A DNA stretch of 64,000 nt from AWTP1-13 sp963814055 (GTDB taxonomy: Bacteria > Pseudomonadota > Alphaproteobacteria > Rhizobiales > Hyphomicrobiaceae), in contig CAWFBJ010000029.1 of the NCBI GenBank assembly GCA_963814055.1, positions 248,001 through 312,000 of the forward strand. Reading direction: 5' to 3'. The position numbers and the translations under genes were made by a program. The notes under the pieces are model-generated. The model did no database searches and was not told where the DNA came from. It saw only the letters and a list, made by a program, of their open reading frames with translations. Every line of letters starts with the position of its first letter. The stretch's first letter is position 1. Of the stretch, positions 53,103-61,251 are shown piece by piece.

Positions 53103-53585
53103 ATGATGAACCAGCCAGCCGGTACGCATCTCGCGCAACTCAACGTCGGCCATATCCGCCACGCAACCGACGATCCGCGCATGGCCGAATTCATGGGCGC
53201 GCTGGACGCGGTCAACGCGCTGGCAGAGCGTAGTCCGGGGTTTGTGTGGCGCCTCAAGGACGATAGCAACAACGCCACCAGCATACTGACCACCACCGAT
53301 CCGACTTTCCTCGTCAACATGAGCGTGTGGGAGACGGCAGAGCAGCTCGAGCACTTCGTGTGGAATACGGTGCACAAACGCTTCTACCAGAAGAAGGGCA
53401 ACTGGTTCGAACCAATGCAGACACCGCATTTCGTGATGTGGTGGATCGCGGCCGGCCATGTTCCTACGCCGCATGAGGCCCTGGCGCGCCTCGACCACTT
53501 GACCGCGCACGGGCCGAGCGACCACGCCTTCGGCTGGGAGAGCCTTCCCAACATCAAGCTTTGGGCAAACCAACGATGCGCCTGA
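53103..53585 (+). CDS. DUF3291 domain protein inside the paa operon
   Basis: A 160-residue protein starting MMNQPAGTHLAQLNVGHIRH. Family features: NALAERSPGFVWRLKD, LVNMSVWETAEQLEHFVWNT and WFEPMQTPHFVMWWIAAGH. DUF3291 is related to dimeric alpha-beta barrel proteins such as the EthD and monooxygenase folds; the function is unknown. It lies five bases after paaA and 20 bp before paaB, thus in the same transcript. This insertion is unusual for the classical paaABCDE order; a role in protecting or recycling the epoxide is conceivable but not shown. Confidence 0.9.
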   Translation: MMNQPAGTHLAQLNVGHIRHATDDPRMAEFMGALDAVNALAERSPGFVWRLKDDSNNATSILTTTDPTFLVNMSVWETAEQLEHFVWNTVHKRFYQKKGNWFEPMQTPHFVMWWIAAGHVPTPHEALARLDHLTAHGPSDHAFGWESLPNIKLWANQRCA

Positions 53586-53605
53586 GCTTCGCTGTGGAGT
53601 AGTTC

Positions 53606-53893
53606 GTGTCCGAAACGCCGATGCCATTGTGGGAAGTGTTCATCCGCAACCGCTCGGGGGCACCACACAAGCATTGCGGCAGCGTGCACGCACCCGACGC
53701 GGCCATGGCCCTGCAGGCAGCCCGCGACGTCTACACCCGGCGCGGGGAGAGCGTATCGGTGTGGGTGGTGCCGTCGAGTGCCATCACCGCCTCGGACCCC
53801 GCCGACAAGGACGAGATGTTCGAACCCACCGGCACCAAGATCTACCGTCATCCGACGTTCTACAAGGTGCCTGACGATGTCGGACACATGTGA
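53606..53893 (+). CDS. paaB: 1,2-phenylacetyl-CoA epoxidase subunit PaaB
   Basis: A 95-residue protein from a GTG at 53606. WEVFIRNRSGAPHKHCGSVH and ALQAARDVYTRRGESVSVWV are the PaaB signature. It has no cofactor and bridges the PaaAC heterodimers in the enzyme. The paaC start lies three bases after its stop. Confidence 0.95.
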   Translation: MSETPMPLWEVFIRNRSGAPHKHCGSVHAPDAAMALQAARDVYTRRGESVSVWVVPSSAITASDPADKDEMFEPTGTKIYRHPTFYKVPDDVGHM

Positions 53894-53896
53894 TCA

Positions 53897-54727
53897 ATGA
53901 GCAGCGCTTCCACAGTATCGGCTGCGCCTGATGCAGGCCCTTCCAGCAACCGGGCCGATAGTGGACCTGCGGCAGCTCAGTCCGATCTCTTCAAACTGTC
54001 ACTCGGACTTGCCGACGATGCGCTGATCCTCGGGCATCGCTTGTCGGAATGGTCGGGCAAGGCGCCGATGCTGGAAGAGGACATAGCGCTTTCCAACCTG
54101 GCGCTTGATCTCATCGGCCAGGCGCGCCTGTTCTACGCCTATGCGGGAGAGATCGAAGGCAACGGACGCGACGAGGATGCGCTTGCCTACCTGCGCGATG
54201 AACATGCCTACACGAACCTGCTGCTTGTGGAGCAAGTGAACGGCGATTTCGCAAGCACCATGGTGCGCCACCTGCTCTACGCCGCGTTCGTCCACCTCTA
54301 CTTCCAGGCCCTGCAAAAATCCAACGACACGCACCTCGCCGAGATTGCCGCCAAGGCCGTCAAGGAGATGGCCTATCATGTGCGCCATGCGTCGGAATGG
54401 GTGATCCGGCTCGGTGACGGCACCGAGGAAAGCCACGCACGCGCGCAAGGCGCCCTGGATGATTTGTGGATGTACACCGGCGAAATGTTCGATCTCTCCG
54501 ATGGCGAGCGAATGCTGGTGCAGAACAGCGCCGCCCCCGATCGTGCAGCGATCAAGCCGGCATGGGAGGCGACCATCGATCGCGTGCTCGCCGAAGCAAC
54601 GCTGAAACGTCCGCCCGATCGCTGGATGCAAACCGGCGGCCGCGCCGGCCGGCACGGCGAACACCTGGGTCGTCTTCTCGCCGAGATGCAGGTGATCCAC
54701 CGCGCGCATCCCGGTGCGAGATGGTGA
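53897..54727 (+). CDS. paaC: 1,2-phenylacetyl-CoA epoxidase subunit PaaC
   Basis: A 276-residue structural subunit of the epoxidase with a ferritin-like helical bundle. LGLADDALILGHRLSEWSG, DIALSNLALDLIGQARLFY and AAKAVKEMAYHVRHASEWVI are the family blocks. It pairs with PaaA but lacks a working iron site. The first 30 residues are low complexity. Its stop is close to or overlaps the start of paaD. Confidence 0.95.
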   Translation: MSSASTVSAAPDAGPSSNRADSGPAAAQSDLFKLSLGLADDALILGHRLSEWSGKAPMLEEDIALSNLALDLIGQARLFYAYAGEIEGNGRDEDALAYLRDEHAYTNLLLVEQVNGDFASTMVRHLLYAAFVHLYFQALQKSNDTHLAEIAAKAVKEMAYHVRHASEWVIRLGDGTEESHARAQGALDDLWMYTGEMFDLSDGERMLVQNSAAPDRAAIKPAWEATIDRVLAEATLKRPPDRWMQTGGRAGRHGEHLGRLLAEMQVIHRAHPGARW

Positions 54728-54779
54728 GGTCATCGTGCGCTTCTGGAACTCCGAGGCCAGACGGAATATTGAAGGCGTG

Positions 54780-55355
54780 ATGGACACGATCGTTGACGCT
54801 CTTGGACCCCCACCCCCGCCCCCTCCCCACAAGGGGGAGGGGAGCCCTTCGCTGCCCGCTCGGCACTTCGAACACGATACAGAACTCACCCGCGCACACG
54901 CCATCGCCGCCGCCGTCCTCGACCCGGAAATCCCGGTGCTGACGCTGGAAGACCTGGGCGTGCTCCGCGGGGTGGAGCGTCGCGACGGCCATATCGTCGT
55001 CAAGCTGACTCCCACCTACATCGGCTGCCCGGCTACGCTGGCGATCCAGCTCGCGGTCGAGGCCACGCTCGCGGAAGCCAGCATGCCGGACGCCCGGGTG
55101 GAGACCGTTCTGTCGCCGCCATGGTCCACCGACCAGATTTCCGCGGAAGGCCGCCGCAAATTGAAGGAGTTCGGCATAGCCCCGCCCAATCGGGCCTCCG
55201 GCCCGCGTGCCCTGTTCGGCCACGAAACAGTGGCGTGCCCGAAATGCGGCTCAGCGGAGACAGCCAAGATCTCCGAGTTCGGCTCGACCGCATGCAAGGC
55301 GCACTGGCGCTGCATTTCATGCGCCGAGCCCTTCGACTACTTCAAGTGCATCTGA
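54780..55355 (+). CDS. paaD: Phenylacetate pathway iron-sulfur maturation-like protein PaaD
   Basis: A 191-residue protein from ATG 54780; GTG 54714, overlapping paaC, would add 22 residues. The DUF59/MIP18 domain reads AAAVLDPEIPVLTLEDLGVL and TPTYIGCPATLAIQLAV; the C-terminus carries four cysteines CPKCGS and CISC plus CKAHW, a probable metal site. PaaD is thought to help build the epoxidase iron cluster. A palindrome of nine-base arms (54820-54842) is inserted in frame near the N-terminus, encoding Pro-rich PPPPPPHKGEGSPSLP. Confidence 0.92.
   Translation: MDTIVDALGPPPPPPPHKGEGSPSLPARHFEHDTELTRAHAIAAAVLDPEIPVLTLEDLGVLRGVERRDGHIVVKLTPTYIGCPATLAIQLAVEATLAEASMPDARVETVLSPPWSTDQISAEGRRKLKEFGIAPPNRASGPRALFGHETVACPKCGSAETAKISEFGSTACKAHWRCISCAEPFDYFKCI
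54820..54842. repeat. REP-like palindrome inside paaD
   Basis: CCCCTCCCC and GGGGAGGGG pair around ACAAG. The element shares its core with 19078-19106 and adds about ten Pro, Gly and Lys residues to PaaD before the DUF59 domain, so it is tolerated in the linker. Confidence 0.7.
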
Positions 55356-55358
55356 CCG

Positions 55359-56447
55359 ATGCTGCGCGACTTTCACGCCGTCACCATCGCCGAGGTCAAG
55401 CGCGAAACGCCGGATGCGATCTCGGTGGCATTCGCCATTCCCGAGACGCTACGCGAAGCGTTCCGCTTCCAGGCGGGGCAACACCTGACGTTGCGCACAC
55501 TGCTCGGCGACGAGGAGGTGCGGCGCAACTACTCGATCTGCTCCGGACCCAGCGACGCGCTCCGCATCGCGATCAAGCGCGTCGAAGGCGGCCACTTCTC
55601 GGTCTGGGCCAACCAGGCGCTGGCAGCCGGCGGCATTCTCGACGTCATGCCGCCTCAAGGACGCTTCGTCCTGCCGGAAAGTGACGGCAACGCCCGGCAT
55701 GTTGTCGCTATTGCCGCGGGCGCCGGCATCACGCCGATCCTGGCGATGGTGAAGCACGCACTGTTGCACGAGCCGCGCACCAGCTTCACGCTGGTCTATG
55801 GCAATCGCACGCCCGACACGATCCTGTTCCGCGAGGAGCTGGAAGACCTGAAGGATCGCTATCTCGGTCGCTTCACGCTGCTGCATGTGCTGAGTCGCAA
55901 CGACGAAAGCAGCACGCCGCTGTTAGAGGGCCGCATCACCGGCGACAAGATCAAAGCGCTCTCCGAGAAGCTGTTCCGGCACGAGGACGTCGCGCACGTG
56001 TTCCTGTGTGGGCCGGGCTCGATGATCAAGGAGACCCGCAATGCGCTGTTCGTGCTCGGCTTCGCGCGCGAAAAGGTGCATCACGAGTTTTTCGCTCCTG
56101 GCGGCGGCGCGTTCCGCAAGGTCACAGTAACAGCGGGCGCGCCTGCTGCCGTTCCAGCCAAAGTGGAAGGGACCGAGGTCGTCGCCATCCTGGATGGGCT
56201 ACGCCATCAGTTCACCGTGCCGCCGGGCGGACACGTGGTGGACGCCGCGCTCGCGGCCGGCATCCGCGTGCCCTATGCCTGCAAGGGCGGCATGTGCTGC
56301 ACCTGCCGCGCCAAGCTTGTCGAGGGCAAGGCCGAGATGACCACCAACTATTCGCTGGAACCCTGGGAAATCGAACGAGGGTTCATCCTCACATGCCAGG
56401 CCGTGCCGAAATCCGACCGGCTGGTGCTGGACTACGACCAGATGTAA
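55359..56447 (+). CDS. paaE: 1,2-phenylacetyl-CoA epoxidase reductase subunit PaaE
   Basis: A 362-residue reductase with an FAD domain (RRNYSICSGPSD, residues 45-65), an NAD domain (IAAGAGITPILAMVKH; HVFLCGPGSMI) and a C-terminal plant-type ferredoxin whose four cysteines are in PYACKGGMCCTCRAKLVEGK and LTCQAVP. It passes electrons from NADPH to PaaA. It begins three bases after the paaD stop and closes the operon in this window; paaG, J, K and Z are not seen. Confidence 0.96.
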   Translation: MLRDFHAVTIAEVKRETPDAISVAFAIPETLREAFRFQAGQHLTLRTLLGDEEVRRNYSICSGPSDALRIAIKRVEGGHFSVWANQALAAGGILDVMPPQGRFVLPESDGNARHVVAIAAGAGITPILAMVKHALLHEPRTSFTLVYGNRTPDTILFREELEDLKDRYLGRFTLLHVLSRNDESSTPLLEGRITGDKIKALSEKLFRHEDVAHVFLCGPGSMIKETRNALFVLGFAREKVHHEFFAPGGGAFRKVTVTAGAPAAVPAKVEGTEVVAILDGLRHQFTVPPGGHVVDAALAAGIRVPYACKGGMCCTCRAKLVEGKAEMTTNYSLEPWEIERGFILTCQAVPKSDRLVLDYDQM

Positions 56448-56456
56448 CGCGTGACG

Positions 56457-57758
56457 CTATCCGTCCAGTCTCCGCACGCGGCGCAGCTCCGGAAACAGCC
56501 ACATCCAGATCAGCGCCACGGCAATCGTGGCACAGCCCCCGAACACGACGGATGTCACGACGCCCATCAGCGCTGCAGCCGCTCCCAACTCGAACTCGCC
56601 GAGCTGGTTGGACGTGCCGATGAACAGCGCATTGACGGCACTGACGCGCCCGCGCATCTCATCAGGGGTCTGCAACTGCACCAGCGAGAAGCGAATTACC
56701 ACGCTGACAACATCGGCGGCGCCGAGCACGAAAAGTGCAGCAAGCGACAGGGGTAAAGCCGTCGAAAGACCGAACACGACGGTGGCGGCGCCAAAAGTCA
56801 CAACGGCTGCGAACAGCAGCGGCCCGACGCGGCCGGTCAGCGGAAAGCGTGCCAGCACCACCGACATGCTCAGTGCGCCCAGCGCCGGCGCCGCGCGCAG
56901 GATGCCGAGCCCCCACGGCCCGGTCATCAGGATGTCGCGCGCATAGATCGGCAGCAGCGCCACCGCGCCGCCAAACAGAACCGCGAACAGATCCAGCGAC
57001 AACACCCCCAGAAGCAGGCGCCGCGAATAGACGAACGCGAAACCGGAGAACAACGACGTGAGCGTGGTGCCGCCCGTGCGCCGAACCGGCGCCGCCGCCG
57101 GCAGCTGGCTTGTCATCAGGGCGGCAAAAATGAACAGCACGCTCGGCGTCGCGAATGCACCGGTCGGAGAGAACGCATAAAGGAACCCGCCGAGCGCGGG
57201 TCCACCGATCTGCGCAAGCTGGTTGGCCGTCGTCGCCCATGCCGTTGCGACCGGGAGCATGCCGCGCTGTACGAGCGACGGCAGCAGTGCGGCCATGGTC
57301 GGCCACTCGAAGGCGCGCGCCGATGCGCTTACCGCCACCAATGCGAAGATCGTGCCCCGGTCGAGCCATCCCATCGCGGTGCCGACGGCGAGTGCGGCAG
57401 CGGCCGAACCCTCGATCAATTGGCAAACGCTGGCGATCCTGCGGCGGTCGTACAGGTCGGCCACGTGGCCGACAACCAGCGTCAACACCACCGTCGGCGC
57501 AAACTGCATGAGCCCGAGAAGACCGAGATCGAGCGCGCTTCCGGTCAGAGCGTAAAGATGCCACCCGACCGCCACGCCCTGCCCGGCAAACGCCACGACC
57601 GAGAAGATGCGCGCAAACCAGTAAAAGGCGAAGGGAGGATGCCGGAGCAGATCCTGGGGCGCTTCAATGCCGGCAGAGTTTGCCGAAGGGTCCGCGCTCG
57701 CCCCGGGCGGACGCTGCCCCTCTCCCTGTTGGGTGTTTCGACCGTCTGATTGCGACAC
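56457..57758 (-). CDS. MFS transporter (multidrug or metabolite exporter type)
   Basis: A protein of about 433 residues (GTG 57758; an ATG at 57830 would add 24). Twelve hydrophobic segments are visible. The loop VGHVADLYDRRRIASVCQLI is the MFS motif A (GxxxDxxxRRR). The general family includes enterobactin-exporter-like and unknown efflux proteins. Stop at 56457 is convergent with paaE, nine bases apart. It starts 73 bp after the isomerase stop on the same strand and may share its transcript. Confidence 0.85.
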   Translation of the reverse strand: MSQSDGRNTQQGEGQRPPGASADPSANSAGIEAPQDLLRHPPFAFYWFARIFSVVAFAGQGVAVGWHLYALTGSALDLGLLGLMQFAPTVVLTLVVGHVADLYDRRRIASVCQLIEGSAAAALAVGTAMGWLDRGTIFALVAVSASARAFEWPTMAALLPSLVQRGMLPVATAWATTANQLAQIGGPALGGFLYAFSPTGAFATPSVLFIFAALMTSQLPAAAPVRRTGGTTLTSLFSGFAFVYSRRLLLGVLSLDLFAVLFGGAVALLPIYARDILMTGPWGLGILRAAPALGALSMSVVLARFPLTGRVGPLLFAAVVTFGAATVVFGLSTALPLSLAALFVLGAADVVSVVIRFSLVQLQTPDEMRGRVSAVNALFIGTSNQLGEFELGAAAALMGVVTSVVFGGCATIAVALIWMWLFPELRRVRRLDG

Positions 57759-57830
57759 CCGTGCGGGCCCTCGTAGATGAGCCCGCGCAAATAGCACATT
57801 GCCGCCCGTCGCCCAATCGCGAGCTGGCAA

Positions 57831-58451
57831 TCAACCAGACTTTTTCGCGGCCTCGATCTCCTCCTCCACGTCGCGCAGCTTGTCCTTGCCGAAGAAAATC
57901 TCCTTGCCGACGAAGAAGGTCGGCGCGCCGAAGGTGCCGCGCGCGACCGAGCGCTTCCGTGTTCTTGAGCAGCTTGTCCTTGACGTCCTGCTCCTGGATG
58001 CGGGCCAGCGTGCGGGCGCCGTCGAGACCGGCGGCATCGAGCGCCGTGCGGATGACCTCGGGATCGTCCATCTTCAGCCCGTCCTCCCACATGTGGCGGA
58101 AGACAGCGTCGGCATACTTCGGCAAGCTGGCCGTCGCCGTCGGCCGCGACCGCGCCGCGCATGATCTGCACCGTGTTGACCGGGAAGTGCGGGTTCATCT
58201 TGAACTTGGCGAGCCCGTGCTTCTTGATGAAGCGCACGATCTCGATCTTCATGTAGTCGGACTTGGCCTTGACGTCCTTGAACTGCGACCATCGGCGGCT
58301 GGTTGTTGGTGAGCTTGAACACGCCGCCCAGCAGGATCGGCACGTAGGCGAACTTGGCGCCGGTGCGCTGCTCGATGCCGGGGATGACCTTGTGGGCGAA
58401 ATAGGCGTTGGGGCTGCCGAAATCGAAGTGAAATTCCACCTTGGGGGTCAT
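57831..58451 (-). CDS. 2-hydroxychromene-2-carboxylate isomerase, DsbA-like (frameshifted)
   Basis: About 205 residues in pieces: MTPKVEFHFDFGSPNAYFAH to NNQPPM; then KSDYMKIEIVRFIKKHGLAK to VAADGDGQL; then PKYADAVFRHMWEDGLKMDD to LLKNTE; then VARGTFGAPTFFVGKEIFFG to AAKKSG. One surplus base near 58285, 58127 and 57952 explains the breaks. The DsbA/kappa-GST fold begins FDFGSPNAYFA and ends FGAPTFF. Relatives isomerise chromene acids in naphthalene breakdown or act with glutathione. GGAGG precedes the ATG. The SDR gene upstream is likely in the same transcript. Confidence 0.8.
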
Positions 58452-58468
58452 GTCTTGGTTTCCTCCTG

Positions 58469-59199
58469 TCACCACGTCTCGATCCAGGGCCGCAGGTCCA
58501 TCTCGTGGGTCCAGGCGCTGCGCGGCTGCAGATGAAGCTGCCAGTAGGCCTCGGCGATGGCATCCGGGTTCGAGGATGCCGTCGCGGTCCTTGAGGGCAT
58601 ACCGCTCGGGGAACATCGTGCGAATGAACTCGGTATCGATCGCGCCGTCGATGATCGGATGCGCGACATGAATGCCGAGCGGCCCCAGCTCGCGCGCCAT
58701 GCTTTGCGCCAGCGCGCGCAGACCATGCTTGGCGCCGGAAAACGCGGCGAAGCCCGAGCTGCCACGCACGCTGGCCGTCGCGCCCGTGAACAGGATCGTG
58801 CCTCGGCCGCGCGGCACCATGACCTTCGCCACCTCGCGCCCCATCAGGAAGCCGGCGAAGCACCCCATTTCCCACACCTTGAAATAGACGCGCGCCGTCG
58901 TCTCCCGGATCGGGAAAGCGCACGTTGGCGCCGATGTTGAAGACCGCTACCTCGATGGGGCCGACGTCGCGCTCGATGCTCTCGACCAGCGCCGCCATCT
59001 GTTCTTCCTTGCGCGCGTCGCTGCCGAAGGCGCGGGCCTTGCCGCCTTCGGCCTCGATCTGAGCCACAAGGGGTGCGAGCTTGTCGGCCGTGCGTCGCGT
59101 GATGCAGGCCGTGAAGCCTTCGCGCGCAAAGCGCCGCGCGATGGCGCCGCCGGTCGCGTCGCCCGCTCCGATCACCAGGGCAACCTTGGCGTCTGCCAT
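58469..59199 (-). CDS. Short-chain dehydrogenase/reductase (frameshifted)
   Basis: About 242 residues. NAD(P) site ALVIGAGDATGGAIARRFAR near 7-26; then the frame shifts near 58912 (one surplus G), and TILFTGATASVRGSSGFAAF, SGAKHGLRALAQSMAREL with the usual Ser-x-Lys region follows, though the classical YxxxK reads as FSGAKHG, so Tyr is replaced by Phe-Ser; a second surplus G near 58563 shifts once more, giving DAIAEAYWQLHLQPRSAWTH and a stop at 58469. An unusual SDR lacking the catalytic Tyr is the result. It is divergent from the HxlR gene. Confidence 0.8.
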
Positions 59200-59258
59200 G
59201 CGCGGCCTCTCTGACTTTGTCATTCCGGCGGGTGCTACCGGAACGCTTTTCTTAGTCA

Positions 59259-59300
59259 GTTCCTAAAAAGAATGTACCAGCTTGAGTTCCGAAAAAGAAC
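59259..59300. promoter_or_regulatory. Tandem dyads upstream of hxlR-type gene
   Basis: GTTCCTAAAAAGAA (59259-59272) and GTTCCGAAAAAGAAC (59286-59300) are near-identical, each a small dyad (GTTC/GAAC), spaced 27 bp. They lie between the divergent SDR and HxlR genes and are likely binding sites for the regulator. A TTG start at 59282 would bury the second box in coding sequence, which favours the ATG at 59351. Confidence 0.6.
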
Positions 59301-59350
59301 CTGTCAACTTGAAAGTGCAACGCCGCGATGCGGCTCGGGAGCCAGAACGG

Positions 59351-59812
59351 ATGCGATGGAGTGAATTGAAGCGCGAGCCGTGCTCGGTGGCGCGCACCGT
59401 CTCGGTGATAGGCGACCGCTGGACGCTACTGATCCTCCGCGATTGCTTTTTGCGCGTGCGGCGTTTCGAAGAATTTCAAGTGCGGCTGGGCATCACGCGG
59501 CACGTACTGGCGGATCGGTTGCGCAAGCTGGTTCGGGCCGGCGTGCTGCGCAAGGAAATGTATCAGACGCGACCGCGTAGATTCGAGTACCGCCTGACAG
59601 ACAAGGGCCTCGACCTGCATCCGCTGCTGCTGGCCGTCGTGCATTGGGGTGATGTGCATATGTCCGGCAAGCGCGGCCGGCCGATGCTGCATGAGCACCT
59701 GACGTGCGGCCACACCTTCGATCCGGTCGTCACGTGTTCGGCGTGCGCGGTCCCGCTGGAGCCCCGTGCCGTGCGCGTGCGGCCGGGACCTGGAACCACC
59801 CGCACGCGCTAG
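59351..59812 (+). CDS. HxlR-family transcriptional regulator
   Basis: A 153-residue winged-helix protein. MRWSELKREPCSVARTVSVI and GDRWTLLILRDCF form the N-terminal helices, with the redox-type Cys in EPCSVAR; FEEFQVRLGITRHVLADRL is the recognition part. The C-terminal extension after GDVHMSG holds Cys pairs (TCGH, CSAC), perhaps a zinc ribbon. Start at ATG 59351 has GGAG nine bases before. It probably controls the divergent SDR-isomerase genes. Its stop overlaps the stop of the M20 gene. Confidence 0.87.
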   Translation: MRWSELKREPCSVARTVSVIGDRWTLLILRDCFLRVRRFEEFQVRLGITRHVLADRLRKLVRAGVLRKEMYQTRPRRFEYRLTDKGLDLHPLLLAVVHWGDVHMSGKRGRPMLHEHLTCGHTFDPVVTCSACAVPLEPRAVRVRPGPGTTRTR

Positions 59813-61149
59813 TCCGCCTTCTTCCCCGCGCCACCGCTGCTCATGTAGTCGAACGTGAGGTGGAGCATATAGCGCAGGCCGTGCAGCAGCCCGTCCTCGT
59901 CGATCTGGAAGCGCGGCGAATGATTGGTTGCCACCAGCGTCACCGGCGTGTTGGGCGGCGTAATGCCGACGTGGAAGAAGAAACCCGGAATCTTCTGGGC
60001 GTAGAACGAGAAATCCTCCGCCGCCGTGCGCCGGGGCGCCTCGATGACGTTTTCCTTGCCGGCCACACGCTGCAGCGTCGGCACCATGCGCTGGGTGAGC
60101 GCGACATCGTTGATCAGCGGAATATAGCCCTCGCTTGCCCACGTCACCATGGCCTCGCCGCCGCCGCTCTTGGCGATGGCTTCGGACGTTTCGGAGACGC
60201 GCCGCTTGATGAAGTCGCGCATCTCGATGTTGAACGTGCGCAGCGTGCCATCCATCTCGGCCTTGTCGGGGATGATGTTGTGGCGCGTGCCCGCCTGGAT
60301 CATGCCGATTGTCAGCACCGACGGATCCGCCGTCACATCCACCTGCCGGCTTTGGATGGTCTGCAGGCCGAGGATGATCTGCGCGGCGATGACGATCGGA
60401 TCGACGCCGGCCCACGGCCTGGCGCCATGCGAGCCCTTGCCCTTTACAGTGATCCGGAACGAATCCGAGCCCGCCATGCTGGCGCCGGGCCGGTAGTAGA
60501 CGGTCCCCGTGCGCCCCGGCGCCGCCACATGCAGGCCGAAGATGACCTCGGGCGCCGGATCCTGCAGCACCCCTTGCTGGATCATCAACCGCGCTCCGCC
60601 CTCCTCACCGGGCGGAGGGCCTTCCTCGGCGGGCTGGAAGATGAGCTTGATCGTGCCGGGCAATTCGCTGCGTATTTTGGCGAATACCTCAGCGGCGGCC
60701 ATCAGTATGGCCGTGTGGGCGTCGTGGCCGCAGGCGTGCATCACGCCCGTCTCCTTGCCGCGCCAATTGGTGCGCACCTTGGAGGCAAACGGCAGGTCAA
60801 CCTCCTCGGTGACGGGAAGGGCATCCATGTCGGCGCGCAATGCCACTACGGGACCCGGCTTGCCACCCTTGAGCACAGCCACCACGCCGGTGTGGCCGAC
60901 CTTCTCACGCACCTCGTAGCCGAGTTTCTTCAGGTGCTCGGCAACCAGGGCGGAGGTGCGGAACTCACGGTTCCCCAGCTCGGGATTCTGGTGGATGTCG
61001 CGGCGCCAGGCGATGAGCTTGGGTTCAATCGACTTGGCCTCGCGGTCAATGGCCTCGCTTGTCGACTGGGCTTGGACCGGAATGACGGCCGCCATCCATA
61101 CAATGGGGAACAGAGCCAGCCGCGACACGCGACGCACGGAGCCAAGCAT
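59809..61149 (-). CDS. M20-family amidohydrolase, exported
   Basis: A 446-residue metallo-hydrolase from ATG 61149 (GGAGG upstream). Residues 1-28 are a signal peptide ending PVQAQS. Two-metal ligands are seen: ALRADMDALP (Asp), VMHACGHDAHTA (Cys, His, Asp, His), IFQPAEEGPPPG (Glu), and a late His in ATNHSPRFQID. The lid domain is GSHGARPWAGVDPIVIAAQI. Relatives cleave N-acyl amino acids, hippurate or indole-acetyl conjugates; here it acts in the periplasm. It is divergent from the acyl-CoA dehydrogenase gene. Confidence 0.9.
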   Translation of the reverse strand: MLGSVRRVSRLALFPIVWMAAVIPVQAQSTSEAIDREAKSIEPKLIAWRRDIHQNPELGNREFRTSALVAEHLKKLGYEVREKVGHTGVVAVLKGGKPGPVVALRADMDALPVTEEVDLPFASKVRTNWRGKETGVMHACGHDAHTAILMAAAEVFAKIRSELPGTIKLIFQPAEEGPPPGEEGGARLMIQQGVLQDPAPEVIFGLHVAAPGRTGTVYYRPGASMAGSDSFRITVKGKGSHGARPWAGVDPIVIAAQIILGLQTIQSRQVDVTADPSVLTIGMIQAGTRHNIIPDKAEMDGTLRTFNIEMRDFIKRRVSETSEAIAKSGGGEAMVTWASEGYIPLINDVALTQRMVPTLQRVAGKENVIEAPRRTAAEDFSFYAQKIPGFFFHVGITPPNTPVTLVATNHSPRFQIDEDGLLHGLRYMLHLTFDYMSSGGAGKKAD

Positions 61150-61251
61150 GACGTCCTCCTGTACTACTTTCGGTCCGCACCGCAGTTGATTAGGGTCGAG
61201 CATGCCCCTTCACGATAGGCGGGGCAAGAAGCCTGTGATGGGACATGCAGC

